Below are positions 45,380 through 57,194 of a DNA stretch of 64,000 bases, in pieces. The notes under the pieces are model-generated. The model worked only from the letters and a program-made list of their open reading frames with translations, did not search any database and had not been told where the DNA came from. The position numbers were made by a program, and so were the translations under genes. The first letter of the stretch is position 1, and each line of letters opens with the position of its first letter. The DNA comes from Acanthosoma haemorrhoidale (Eukaryota; Arthropoda; Insecta; Hemiptera; Acanthosomatidae): contig OV884015.1 of NCBI GenBank assembly GCA_930367205.1, positions 76,151,341 through 76,215,340 on the forward strand, given 5' to 3'.

Positions 45380-45442
45380 CTTGCACACTGCATCTTTGAC
45401 TGCACCGCGCTCATTCCTAGCATTCACCTCATACCTTTCCTT
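45380..45442 (-). CDS. candidate Ig-domain exon fragment
   Basis: On the minus strand, between an acceptor-like GTTCAG and a consensus donor AAG|GTAAGC, 21 codons include YEVNARNERGAVKDAVCK. This fits the F-G strands of I-set immunoglobulin domains (Y-x-V/C-x-A-x-N-x-x-G, then an alternating hydrophobic strand), as found in muscle and cell-adhesion proteins. The usual D-x-G before the tyrosine is absent (KER precedes it), and the frame has a stop just upstream of the presumed acceptor. The length is a multiple of three. No other Ig strand was found close by, so the gene, if real, has large introns. Alternatively it is a retrocopy scrap or chance. The donor could also be false, since the frame stays open past it. 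Confidence 0.35.
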
Positions 45443-45616
45443 CTGAACATTTTATTTATTATCTATTTCTTAAATAGGTTCTGCATTCAATAGAATCAGC
45501 AAATTCTGTCTCATTTCATTTTTTTTTTTATTAACAATTCTAAAGAGCTTACACTTCAAAAAGAGACACCTGTAGCCAAAATTTACATAACGTGAAAAAA
45601 CAATTAAAAAAGAAAA

Positions 45617-46299
45617 ACGTCCCATCTCTCAAAAGAAAATAAACTACTAATTTACAAAGTTATACTAAAGCCAATCTGGACTTACAGAATAGAACTATGG
45701 GAGACATAAAAAATGTACAACATCAAGCTTACCTAATCTTTCAAAGTCCTGAGAACAATAGTTAATGTCCCAAACTACGTCAGCAACAAAACTCATATAC
45801 ATTAATTAATTCCATCGAAACCTACTCAACCATTCTAATCCCCTTGCACAATCATTACACTTCACCACACATACCTATAATACTCCTTGGAAACTAAAGT
45901 GGCAGGGGCCCCATGTCCTGCTATAAATGCGTGACTTCCTGTCCTGGAGGAATAAGAAGTCACAGTAGGAGTACTGCCAATGGCCAGTTTCTCCAATCAT
46001 ATCCTGATTATCTGTGGCTATCGCGTTCTTGGTCCAGCCTCCACTGGTTTGTATCCAGTGATGCGGCTGACGGAGGAGTGTGGGGGACTTCCCAAGACTA
46101 CGCTACCTCTTTCACATGGGAGGGGACAACCATGTGGATCTGGGAGGTCTCTAAATATTGTCTATCTTCTAAATACTGTTTGAATAATCGAGTGAATGAA
46201 GAATTGTAAGTGTGGCATGAACGAGAACGGTAACCAAAATTACTTATTGCCTAATAAGGGAGATTGTAATTTCATTACAATTAAGATTTTGGAAAAAAA
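45617..46299 (+). pseudogene. Jockey-like LINE J1, copy D
   Basis: Begins in the thumb (LLIYKVILKPIWTYRIELWET, then a stop). It continues through decayed C-terminal sequence (SFKVLRTIVNVPNYVSNKT equivalent), then the full 3' UTR with CCTGCTATAAATGCGTGAC, GACGGAGGAGTGTGGGGGAC and the 3' end TTATTGCCTAATAAGGGAGATTG. The stem-loop is damaged here (AGGGA instead of AGGCA). A small internal duplication separates the two halves of the GTGAC..CAGTGGGAGT region found in other copies. The open frames at 45913-46209 lie in the UTR and are not genes. Confidence 0.85.
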
Positions 46300-46456
46300 G
46301 GCTTTATAGTACCTCTAATGTTGAAATTACTTCTTTTCTTGTTGGATGGATAATATAAATTGGAATTTTTCAAAAAAAGTTTTATACATCTTTAAGCGTT
46401 TACCAATTTGAAATGCAATAATAGAGGAGCAATGATTTTGAATAGTTATAATGTTC

Positions 46457-46512
46457 ATAGTCCAGAAGATGCCTGAACAGGGTTTACGTCCACTGCTGAT
46501 GTGAAAATACCA
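46457..46512 (+). other. hammerhead/Penelope-like motif, copy 2 (degenerate)
   Basis: CCAGAAGATGCCTGAACAGGG followed by TTTACGTCCACTGCTGATG aligns with the reverse complement of 56318-56361 over about 40 bases (shared GATGCCTGAA, GTC.ACTGCTGATGT). The core is degraded relative to CUGANGA...GAAA. Confidence 0.4.
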
Positions 46513-47764
46513 ATATATAATTGGAGAGATTTTAAAGCCTTCTATAAAATTTTAAGTTAATATAACAAATTCAAGTTTTTGATTTGTTCCCAATGTACGG
46601 AGATTTAGGGCCGTATGGATCCCTGTACATATCTTGACATTATTTTTTCACTTGCTATGCCCTTGACTAATTTATGTATTTATAATAAAAACGCTTGAAG
46701 ATCTATTTAAGAAACAATAGTGAAACAACTTCACTATCAGACAGCATAATTACAAATGTTTTGTTCTTTATGATGATCACTCCTCTTAAAACCTCAATAA
46801 ATTAATTGACATGACAGTTTTAATGTATAAAACAATAGCATATACAAATATATGTTTATTACAAGAGAACATATCTCGCCTCTCAGAAACAAGCGTATTT
46901 AGAAATTCTTGAAATTTTATCCAATCTTAACTGGGACACTGATGAATAAACATAAAATATTCATATACGGTTAAACTCATATATATGTTAAACTCATACA
47001 ATAATTGTAATAAATAAGCTAAATATTTGTTTCTTCCAAATAAATGTTAGTTAAACCACCAAAATCTGAAACAAGGAAATGAAAATGGCAAACTTCTTAA
47101 TGCTAACAAATTTACATACCAATCACATCCATGACAAACAACCTGCAAGCACGCCAGCAACTACACAATTGCTCAAATCAAACTGCCATAATTTTATTGA
47201 CAGTAAATAATAATATACCGTACACAGATCCAAATAGGAGGTTGTTAGGTTTGTTGTTTTAAAATTGTTATTATTAGTGGCGATATATATAATTTGGAGC
47301 CTAAGCCCACAGCTGTAAGAAACCTACGTTCCAAAGCGTCAGAACATTTGGCATTTTAATATTTGTAATACTTTAGAAAGGGAAAAAAACAAAAATAAAA
47401 TATGTTCGATTGGGATCGATAATTTTGTCCACGTTTCGTCCACTAGAGCTACATCGAGGCATATAGATAATAAAGCATTTAATCAATATCCTCAATGAAT
47501 GATTAAAACCTCTTTTAGGTCCAGATACTGGCATGGTAGAACCTTAATATAAATAAACGTACTTGAAAAACAAAAAACACAATATGTGAAGAACCATGAA
47601 CTACAAAAGTTTATTAAATAAAATAAAACCATTGTATATTTAGAAAATGAACACAACAAAACTTAGGTATGACAGATTTATACATTATTCTGTACTAACA
47701 GATATTATCAAAATGAAAGTATTCTCATTACACTAAACAAAATATCACCGGTCTATAACATTAA
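46513..47764. other. no recognised gene
   Basis: AT-rich sequence. The mariner 3' terminal repeat that would be expected near its low-coordinate end was not found. Confidence 0.5.
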
Positions 47765-48952
47765 GAAACCACTTATAACCATTCCGTTATGACCCGTCCA
47801 AATATTACTCGGCGTTTTTCTCTGCAAAATAATCGTTCACGAAGGTGATTGCCTCTTCATTTGACGAAAATCTCTGTCCTCCGAGTGCAATTTTTAGATG
47901 AGGGAACAAAAAGAAGTCGCTTGGGGCTAGATCTGGTGAGTAAGGCGGATGGTCAAGCAGTTCAACCCGTAATTCATGGATTTTCGCCATGGCAACCGCT
48001 GAGGTGTGAGACGGTGCGTGGTCTTGGTGAAACAGGATTTTCTATTTCTGCAAATGTGGCCGTTTTCCCGCAAGTTCTGCCTTCAGCTTGTCAAGTAATG
48101 ATGCGTAGTATGCTCCTGTAATGGTTTTTCCTTTTTGAAGATAATATATTAAAATAACTCCATGACTATCCCAAAAAACAGTCGCCATCACTTTCCCAGC
48201 CGAAAAAACAGTTTTTGCTTTTTTTGGAGCCGGTTCCCCCTTTGCAGACCACTGTTTGGACTGTATTTTTGTTTCGGGCGTATAATGGTGTATCCAAGTT
48301 TCATCCACAGTAATTAATCGGTGCCGAAACTCGGATTTATTGCGCCTAAACTGCGCCAACAGAACGTTGGAAATGTTCATTCGAACACGTTTTCGGTCTA
48401 ACGTGAGCAAACGCGGCACCCAACGCACGGACAGCTTTCTCATCGCTAAATGTTGATTTAATATGTGACAAACACGTTCTTTTGACATGTTCATAACCTT
48501 TGCTATCTCTCTCACTTTAATTCGGTGGTCGTCTAGCACCATTTGGTGAACTTTGGCGATGTTTTCGTCGGTAGTTGCAGTTATTGACGTCCCGAACGTT
48601 TGTCTCCCAAGCTCTTACGACCACGTTTAAATTCAGCTGCCCAAAATTTCACTGTGGTAAATGATGGTGCAGAGTCCCCATACACAGAATTCAACTCATC
48701 TTTGATTTGCGTAGGTGTATTGCCTTTCAAAAACAAATATTTAATGACAGCTCGTTACTCGATTTTGTCCAGTTTCATAAAAACACTCACATCGACTCAC
48801 TCAAACGACTGTTACACAACAACTGCGTGTCCAAAATGGCTGAAACTTTGGTGAGTAACTGTCAACAGATGAACAACGAAATTCGCTAGCTTTTATTTAG
48901 GACTGCTGCTATCTTCATGTTGAGGTCGGAAACTTTTCAGACAACCCTCGTA
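47765..48952 (-). pseudogene. mariner (D,D34D) transposase, dead and 3'-truncated
   Basis: Tc1/mariner-superfamily element on the minus strand. The 5' terminal repeat is at 48921-48950 (from the right: CGAGGGTTGTCTGAAAAGTT), next to a TA. The ATG is at 48778 (MKLDKIE), followed at once by a stop where mariners have Tyr. The N-terminal helix-turn-helix is readable (TPTQIKDELNSVYGD, KFWAAEFKRGRKSLGD), then a missing base near 48587 shifts the frame. The catalytic region carries TVDETWIHHYTPETK (first Asp), HQDHAPSH (second) and YSPDLAPSDFFLFP (third, 34 residues after the second). Another stop (AAG to TAG) lies at 48042-48044, and two more stops follow GAEKNAE-type sequence near 47805, after which the normal C-terminus and 3' repeat are lost. 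An intact mariner protein is about 340-350 residues. Subfamily not assigned. Confidence 0.95.
48921..48950 (-). repeat. mariner 5' terminal inverted repeat
   Basis: CGAGGGTTGTCTGAAAAGTT and following bases, next to TA at 48951-48952, the usual mariner insertion dinucleotide. The partner repeat is absent. Confidence 0.8.
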
Positions 48953-48989
48953 CAGCTCAAGGTAAAAATATCCCTATGAGTTACAAAAA

Positions 48990-49205
48990 AACTTTCCGGC
49001 ATTCATGAAAAACTATATAACCGAAATTGGCGTACGAGCTAGAATTATGGGCCCTAGGTAAACGTCAGGTCAGCAAATGCATCAAGTCCAACCATTGTAA
49101 ACAACAGCTGTCGAGAACAATAGTTAACGCTTCTTATAGAGTCAATAATACAGAACCCTTCTTACAGATCTAAATGTACATCTTGTAAAGGAAAAGGATT
49201 GTAGT
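48990..49205 (+). pseudogene. Jockey-like LINE C-terminal fragment, diverged
   Basis: The plus strand reads YELELWALGKRQVSK, then QLSRTIVNASYRVNN, and after a frame change DLNVHLVKEKD. It parallels the J1 sequence YGIELWG...LRTIVNxPxYVSNKTLHxDL, so this is the end of a Jockey-type ORF2. It is too diverged to be a simple J1 copy. The mariner 5' end lies about 40 bp upstream, so the mariner probably landed in or next to this older LINE. Confidence 0.7.
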
Positions 49206-52200
49206 CATTGATAATTGTCAAACAAATTAAATCTTAAAAAAAAAATGCTGTTTTAATTCTTAGATGTTATATTGGCGTTTTTTTTAATTTTTAAGTGTCT
49301 TAAAAAATTTGTTTGACTAGTTTGTTATTTCTTTTGTTCATTAAAACATTTATGATTAAAAATGTACTTTGTAGAGGGTTTCGTTCGTTCATTTTAATTA
49401 TTTATTTTGGTGTTTGCGAGTTCATTTCTTAAAAATACGCTAAAATATTATGTTCTGAGATGTTATTTTCTTCCATTCATTTGAATAAAATTACAATATA
49501 ATTATAATAATATTTAATTATTCCGTTTATAAACGTAACTGCGGCAATAATATTATGGAGGTGCTTCCCCTCGGGACTCCGAAAGCCATTAGTATGTAGA
49601 TGTAGTTGGATGCAGCAGATAAAATGTATTTGTATCCATCGTTAGTGACACACTGACCTATATCTGTGCAGCTACGTGTCGGAATATCTGTAAGAATGAT
49701 ATTTCAAATTAATTACCTTAACGTTTAATTAAGGATAATTATTTAGCCTTTGGTGTATTTTTAGAGAAGTAACAACATGTGTAAATCACCAACATGAATA
49801 TCAAATTAATTAAATTGTTAAGTTATACAGGTATGTGTGTTTTGAAAGCTTTGTCACGTTTCCCAGTAGAGGACATCTGAAGGCTGTATTCTGCCACATT
49901 GGTTATTTAACTTCACTCTGACATCGTTTCTGTAATTGTACATAATTAAATTGTCTTCTGACGCGGTGATGTCATATCACTTTTAGTAATGTCCGTAAAT
50001 TAATGTATAATGTAATCATACTTTTGTTCATCACATGCAGATCACAGTGCATAATAACTAGAAATTATGTAAAATGTAGCCAAGCTATAGGAAATATAAT
50101 GACCTTTTGACAATAGATTCATTTGTAGAATCTGTATTGATTACTGTAATAATTTTGTAACAAAGGGATATGGAAAAGAAAAAAAAACTACAAAAAAGCT
50201 ATTCAGTGTTTTCGGTCAAACAATTATCTTTTTGTTAACCACGTAGGGTACACACTAAAACACAAACTACAAGTAGCTAAAATATTAGAACCCCCTCTTG
50301 AAATTGGCTTGGGATATTAAGTATGGGGAAGTATTATATATAATGTAATTTAATATGAACTTCTGTGATTAAAGTTCATAATGGACCTTTATGCATTAAG
50401 AAAAATGAGAACTTAAATTTTTAATAGCTTCTGCGCTCTGACTTCAGGTAGCTATTGAAACGAGAACAATTTTTTGGATGTTTGTTTCATTTCATTTTTT
50501 TCTTGTCATTTTTGTTTAAAGAGTGCTTCAACGTGTCGTAGAATCTAGTATTAAAATTCTGATTTATTGAATACTTTTTAGATCTACTATCGTAGAACAC
50601 ACAAAGAAACAATGAATGATTTTCCTTTACCTGTTTAAAAGTAGTGCCTGCTCCATTCGAATCTACATCAATAAATAATTTTATTTATGTGTTTTACTGT
50701 ATCGAATGACAATGTACAATGAACCCCTGAAAACAAAGAATCTAACACCGAACTTCCCTCTCCAGCAGTTTTATTGCTCCCTTTAAACAGGGTTTAACTG
50801 ATATTTGAAAAAAATTTCTTAAGCCAAGGGTCTTAACGTAATATTATATACCCTTTTGTGAAGCAAAATAACGGTTTAATTCCTATCGTATTTCGTACCT
50901 TGAATAGCTAAATAACTACTACATTATTCTATTTGAATTTTCAGAATCTTAAATTTTGTCTAATTATGCAGCTTTAAAGATAATATTAAATATTGATGTT
51001 CCTGATATTAGCCATTTTTTGCTTTTGCAAGCGATTGCCTAAGAAAAACCTATGTTTACTGAATCCGTTATGAAAAAGCATATTTCAATTTTTTATTTGG
51101 ATTGTGACATTTTCTTAAGTATAATTACACTATGACTTGTAAATTAAAAAAACAAAACTTATTTCCTACTCAGGGATTCTATCCTTCTTTTTTTCCCCTT
51201 GGTCCTGTATATCCCGAAGAGGAAAATATATTTTGAATATCTTCTCCCTGTTTACGCCACATCTCCATGAAGTGTGCAAAGATAACATTCCAATACCGTA
51301 TCCAGCCCTTTATCACAATCCTGTTTGATTCTATTTTTCAACGGACTTGGAGGATGCTCTGATATTATTTTGAACATTTAGATAATATAACAAAAACTAC
51401 TGCAAATTTAATTATTTAAAACAAAATCATTTGGAATTTTTATGTTGAATTCTCATTATCTCTCTTCACGGATATATTTAAACATTTTTTTTATTACTTA
51501 TTGATAACATTACATTTTTTACTATTTGTTCACCTGGTTATGTGGTAGGAATATGTCTCATTATCACTAGCGTGTGGTCACACCCAACAACGAATAATGA
51601 ACAATGATGTCGAAGCTACTAAATTTTATAAGAAACAAAAGTACGATCGTAATTAATTATAAATATATTTATATATAATAAAGTACTAAATATAAATAAA
51701 AAAAATGTTTTATGTGTATTTTATTTTCTGTAGTTTTTTAACTTTAAAAGAGAATTCGCACTATAACCACTCGACTAGGGCATCCCCCACTTACTAGTAT
51801 AAACATTAAATATTGTGAAAAATAATGAAGTTTCCTGGTAAGCATTGCACGTGCCTTTTTCAAAAGTTCGAAAGCACTGGTTCATTAAAATTTTCCTGCC
51901 GCTGCGCCAATTCAAAATAATTATAAAATTCACTTCCAATTATCCTGTAGTTCAGATTTAGATTTCCTGGGTCAAGAGGAAACGGTTTTTTTTTCTATTT
52001 ATGCTTCTATTTGCCTTGTGTTGCTTTGAGTGTGAAATGAGGTTCATTATGCGTTTTCATTTAGATTAATTAGATTCACTTAGAATATATAAATAATGCA
52101 TAATTATATCAGTTGTTTTTTAATTTTACTCGTGTGATTCATATATATATATATAGACAGTTTAAATTACAAATTCTTCTGTTGTCGCAGTCTCTTCAAG

Positions 52201-53491
52201 CATTTTCAATGAAATTATTACGAATTATCACTTATCTTGTCCGATGTGCTTTGGAGTTTAATGTGGATCTGATTCGTTTTATTAACTGGTTGGTGGTTCT
52301 TAAGATTCACTTTTTTGAACCACACATTTTGCTTTTGTTTTCTCTCTTAGCTCTCAAACGAAAAAAATATTCGAAGCTAATCATTTACTTAGGATTAACA
52401 TTGAATATAATGGAACTAAGCTTGATAAATATGTAAACTATCTGAGTAGTAGAAGTTCCGAAAAAGATAAGTTTTTAAAAATGTTACTGCAATGACTTTT
52501 GTTTTAGTTTATGCTCTAATATTTTTTTTAATCTACAGGGATTTGTTACCATTTATTTTATTAAAATCTATAATCGATGCATTCTGAAAAAATAGGAATT
52601 AAATTTACGTTGGAAGGCTGATTGTGGGCTATTCGTATCAATAAATGAACAGCTCTCCTTGGTTTACCTACAATTTATTATATACTGATAAAAGTACTTT
52701 TGGTGGCTGTCTTATAATTAAAATGACAGAAATATTTAAATAAATACCAATTAAAGTGAAAATTTTAAATAATGTATTCTATTCATATGACTCAGTCACG
52801 TATATGACTCTACACTTGTAGATCGGACTGCTTAAGACCAGAGAGGGGGGGTTAATTAACGCTTATTAGTCTGAAACTGAAGTTGTTAAATAAATAAGTT
52901 GTTCGATTAAAGTGCTTACTGTGGTATTTAATAATGGTACACATTTATTAGTTCTAGACCCTAGTTGAATTTATATAAATGTTTATAGCCAGTAACTTGA
53001 CTTATGAGGAAGATAAAGTCTAGGTCAGGAGAAGCCTTTATTCATGTGACCCAGAGAAAAGGTATAAACCTGTGTCCTCAGCTGGAATGGCCCTTGCCTA
53101 AGGTCTTTTTTATGTCATCTTCTTTGTTCGTCGGCTTTTCAGCTTATTGACTTTCCGGCTAGGATGTGATCCTTAAACGAATACAATATCTTCATTACAT
53201 AATAATATGACGTAAAATAAATGATTTTACTTCAGCAGCACAGCTATTTCATGTGGTTAATTTTGGCCTACCAATCATTTTGATCACTAAAAGCTAGGCG
53301 TGAAAAATGATGAAATACGATTTTCTCTATTTTCTTTCGGGTTTTATAATTGCTCTCATATTAGAAATTTATTTTTATATTATACAGTGCACTATAAATT
53401 TTCCGTTCGTGTTCATTAATTTCCGATTGTATCTTGCTTCCGGGGGCCTCCTGCTGATATTTTATCCTCTTTGGATCCATTGCTTTCTAAG
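49206..53491. other. long AT-rich stretch without recognised genes
   Basis: Apart from the candidate exon at 49527-49687, nothing could be supported. The 107-codon hydrophobic frame at 52113-52436 looks like AT-rich chance. Confidence 0.5.
49527..49687 (-). CDS. candidate terminal exon, function unknown
   Basis: A good acceptor on the minus strand (TATCATTCTTACAG) opens a 53-codon frame: IPTRSCTDIGQCVTNDGYKY, then ILSAASNYIYILMAFGVPRG and on to a stop at 49527. The patch is GC-richer than its surroundings and the start has two cysteines in a secreted-protein-like spacing. GVPRGS recalls the reverse-transcriptase GVPQGS motif, but the flanking residues do not fit a polymerase. No family recognised. 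Confidence 0.2.
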
Positions 53492-53656
53492 GACCCGTTC
53501 CCGCGACGCATGGATCGCCGAAGCTTGACAGGGAACCGTTCCCACGGCACGTTGTTTGGCAAACCTCTATCCCCTCTTGTCAACACGCCATTTCCAGACG
53601 TCCCTCAGTTGTGTCTGTTTCGTTGTTCGAATTGCACCATACAGTTTATTACTTCG
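53492..53656 (+). CDS. candidate internal exon, function unknown
   Basis: A GC-rich stretch between an acceptor-like TTGCTTTCTAAG and a weak donor (TCG|GTAATT) is open for exactly 55 codons: DPFPRRMDRRSLTGNRSHGT, GKPLSPLVNTPFPDVPQL, CLFRCSNCTIQ. The composition is more coding-like than its neighbours, but no family is recognised. Confidence 0.2.
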
Positions 53657-55204
53657 GTAATTAAATTATTTGACATGTCTGCATATTTTTTTTTGTTGTG
53701 GGTAACTATCATCTATCATAAGTTTTTCTGGTTTTGAAAAACTAACTAAAACTCACGACTAATTCGATAAAATAAATGGCCATAAGTGTTAACCTCAGTA
53801 GTTTTAGTGTGCAGATATGTCGTCATTCGTCGTATGCAAATTATTCTTGCTTGTATTATTTGTTCGTGACAACTCCAGTTCTTTTACTGTTTTTCACTTT
53901 CATCGCCAACTTCCTGAAAGTAGCCATCGTATGTTGTTTATTCTTTTTAATTTATTTTAAAGAACACTCCTTACTAATATTATTTTGAAAACGTTTCTAA
54001 GCATCATGCAGCTGGTTTCTATATGTATGTTGTTGTTAATATGTTCTCCCTGATAAAAATCCAATAACTCTACTATCACTTCATTATTCCACTCCATTAT
54101 CAATTACTTGACAACAAAATTCCACAAATTTAAACAAGTTGTGGGAACGCCTGTACGAGCCGTACTGGCTAGTCGTCTACCAGAAGCAATAGCGTTTGAT
54201 GTCGGAAGAATTTATCGACATTATAGGACATGCTGCCCCAAAATACATCGAACCATGACGGCATGTAAGACCATGGTTCGTCAATCCATGCTTTGTGGGA
54301 ATGGGGCCTAATTCAACCTTTCGGTTTTGAGGATCTGTAATTCGTTCACGTCAATTACATCCTTATCCTCTTACAATCAACCCATCGCTGGAGCAATGAA
54401 GGTTCCTTCTCTCTGACATCTAATCGTTACGCGTAGAGCGTCAAAGGAACTCTCCAATAGTTCAAATCCCCCGCAGGAACCATTTTGTAAATCGCGAGAT
54501 CCATAGTCTGTGTATGAGGTTCCACTTCAAGGCCTAACTTCGGTTTCATTTCAGATTACTTTAGTTTGATGCCTCTTAATTTTGTTTTGAACCTAAGATG
54601 CTAATCTCCTAAATATGGCCCTTGTGGAATTCCGAATCATCGATTACCTCTGTTGTCTAGAGGTTAATGTTTAGAGCCATCTCTTTGCAGTTAGATTCTA
54701 ATTATTAATTATTAGATCTTAATTATCCACAGATATTGCTTATATTAATAAGTGAATCGACCATCCACCAAACAACTCTCCCCTATCAACATTTTTGGTT
54801 CCTTCCATTTCTTCAAAACACAGGCCTTTCTTTGGATTGTGGATAATAGATTTCTGGTTATTAGATGGTCTTCCAATTACTGATAATGATCATGGAACAA
54901 ACGATCTTTCACATGAAAGTCAAGCGCTTTCAAATTGGTGATGCAACATTACCAAAATATAAATCATTGTAAATGTAAACAATAAACATGCAGCCGCGAG
55001 TCAATTAGTTATATGAGCTGGGGCACCTGCTACCAGTAGCAGGTACTAAGCAACCCAAACCACCGAGAGACCCTTACTCGGGTCAGGTATCGGTTACATA
55101 TCTCTTTGTCAGAGAACAAAGAAAACCAAATACTCAACTGGCATAGGGTACAACAAAACCAAAGCTGATTGGCTACTGACGAAGCCAGCTGGGTATTTTA
55201 AGAC
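53657..55204. other. no recognised gene
   Basis: Moderately AT-rich. The 67-codon frame at 54108-54311 has no recognisable family. A GC-richer patch at 55000-55200 may be the diverged 5' part of the next LTR copy. Confidence 0.45.
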
Positions 55205-55690
55205 CGGAGCTTTGGGCCTGTATAACATTCTCCTGACAACTGGCTGACTGGCTTGTGGCTGCTCTGATGTTCAAGAACTTGGCTTCCTCATTATGAAAAC
55301 TCTGCATCTCCCTCTCCTCACCTCGCTACGTTTGAGTCCGGCGTTGTCAGACCCCACACCTTCCTAGTGGGAATCTATGCCTACGTCTCGCTAAATCTAG
55401 CACCTCCTTGGGAGAGACCTCTCCCTGGTGGACGACGGTTGCCGTCACCCTGCAAGCTTACCAAGCAATGTTCCCCACGGCGATTCAGTCTGCCTCTCTC
55501 CGGTTCACACTCACCTTTGGGATCTGGACGGATTTCGCCTACTCACCGAGTGGGAATTCGTGGTCATTCCAAGACCACACAAACTACCCTATACCTCTAC
55601 CTATACACAAACTACCTACCCTATACCTCTTCTCCTGAACATAGTGCATTGTCGGGGTACATACCTATCAAAAATGGAGTCAGATAGTAA
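55205..55690 (+). mobile_element. LTR fragment, copy 5 (diverged)
   Basis: Shares GGCCTGTATAAC, GAGTCCGGCGTTGTCAGACC, CACACCTTCCTAGTGGGAATC, CTAGCACCTCCTTGGGAGAG, CCGGTTCACACTC and CTTCTCCTGAACATAGTGCA with the solo LTRs, in the same order. Near 55580-55640 a CTATACCTCT.CC.ATAC unit is locally duplicated. The 5' (U3) part and the 3' end do not align to the other copies, and no 5-bp duplication could be found, so it may belong to a subfamily or be truncated. The overlapping open frames of 76-106 codons are not conserved with the other LTRs. Confidence 0.75.
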
Positions 55691-57194
55691 GATCATCATG
55701 AAATGATTGTTAAGGTCATAAACTTTATCACCAGGGCTAGGGTAACTAGGCACCCCCCTCGTGACGTCTCGACGCCATTTGTCTATTAATTTATTACTTT
55801 TGATTATAAGTTAAGCATTACCTCTGAAATAAGTCCTTTTCATTCTTTTATTCCCTAACGGTTAGAATGGGGTACCTAACTAAACAAGGAAAAGATTTAT
55901 AATAGAGCATAAAAGCAGATGTTACCAGTTTATTTTGCCAGTAATAGATGTAATTGCTGTGTTTAAGAGCACTAGAGCAGCAGAGGTATAAAATGTATAT
56001 TACACCGGTTCAGTTAGGGAGGCAAGGGTCTCTCTGGCTGGAGGGGTATTATTCTCTTTAGGTCAACGATGTCCCGCTGGCTTTTTATGGCATGGCCTAA
56101 AACCTTGTGGTCACAACCTTCATCACTAGTATTAGTGGAAGTAGCGTAATTAGAAACATTTCTAAACTCTAGACGTAAATATAAAATTCTAATATACTAT
56201 GAAAAGAATAAAAAAAACCCTTTTTGTATTTTTTAGAGTAAAACTCAAAAAGAGACACCTGTATATTGCTAATAAAGCTTAAAGTCTCTCCTGAAATATC
56301 TTTTATTACCGATATTACATCAGCAGTCGACATTTCGCCCATTCAGGCATCGTCGGTACTACATAAATAAATAAACATAATCATAAATTTACATACATAG
56401 AAAACAATTTCATACAGAATACTTAACATAGTTAATAAGATCGGCAACAATCCGATGAATAAAACAACACCCCTGTAAATGGTATAACCTTTAAATTGAT
56501 ATTCATTCATTGTTATAAACTGAATCGGTAACCGATCTGCAAAAATAAATTACAATTTTAAAATTTTCAATAAATATGAAAATCGTTTACAAAACTAAAG
56601 TTGATGGAAAACATATTTGAATGGTTTAGTATGGAAAGCATTTTTTTGTATATATTTTACAAGAAAAACAAACCACACAGTGTTAGGTTAAATAAACTTT
56701 AACCTCCGATAGATAATTATAATTATCAAAAGTGTCTTCAAATATTGTTTCTAATGAAAAGGCAACGAAATTCTTCAAAAAACAAACAAAGAAGGAACCT
56801 TTAGTTTGTCGCAAGTTCATTAAATTTTGGCCTAGAAGCTGCTTAAGTTCCCACAATCAATCTTATAGTTGACTAAAACATCCCGATTTTATGTAATTTC
56901 AGGTGTTTTGGAAGTGACTTCAAGCTCTTTTTTTCGAGAAAGTAATTTTCAAACAATACAAATAAATGAATCCAACTAAAAAAAACAACAAAAATAACAA
57001 TTATTCATATATTGTAAAAGCTAAAGAGTATACATCAAATTAAAAAGTTCTATCTAAGAATTTGCTTGGACACAAATTAAAAAAAAGTATAATACCCAAT
57101 TATTTTTTTTTTTAAAGATAGGGAAAACAACAATAATTAAATAGAATTAATAAATATTAGTGGTTGCATAATTAACTTCTTGTGTTATTGAAAC
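55691..57194. other. no recognised gene
   Basis: AT-rich apart from about 56000-56130. It contains the motif at 56318-56361, listed separately. Confidence 0.5.
56318..56361 (-). other. hammerhead/Penelope-like motif, copy 3
   Basis: On the minus strand: CCGACGA, stem TGCC, loop TGAAT, GGGC, then GAAATGTCGACTGCTGATG. Except for one base (CUGANGA is CCGACGA) this fits the hammerhead core order CUGANGA-stem II-GAAA. Related to the motif at 46457-46512. Stems I and III were not confirmed. Confidence 0.4.
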
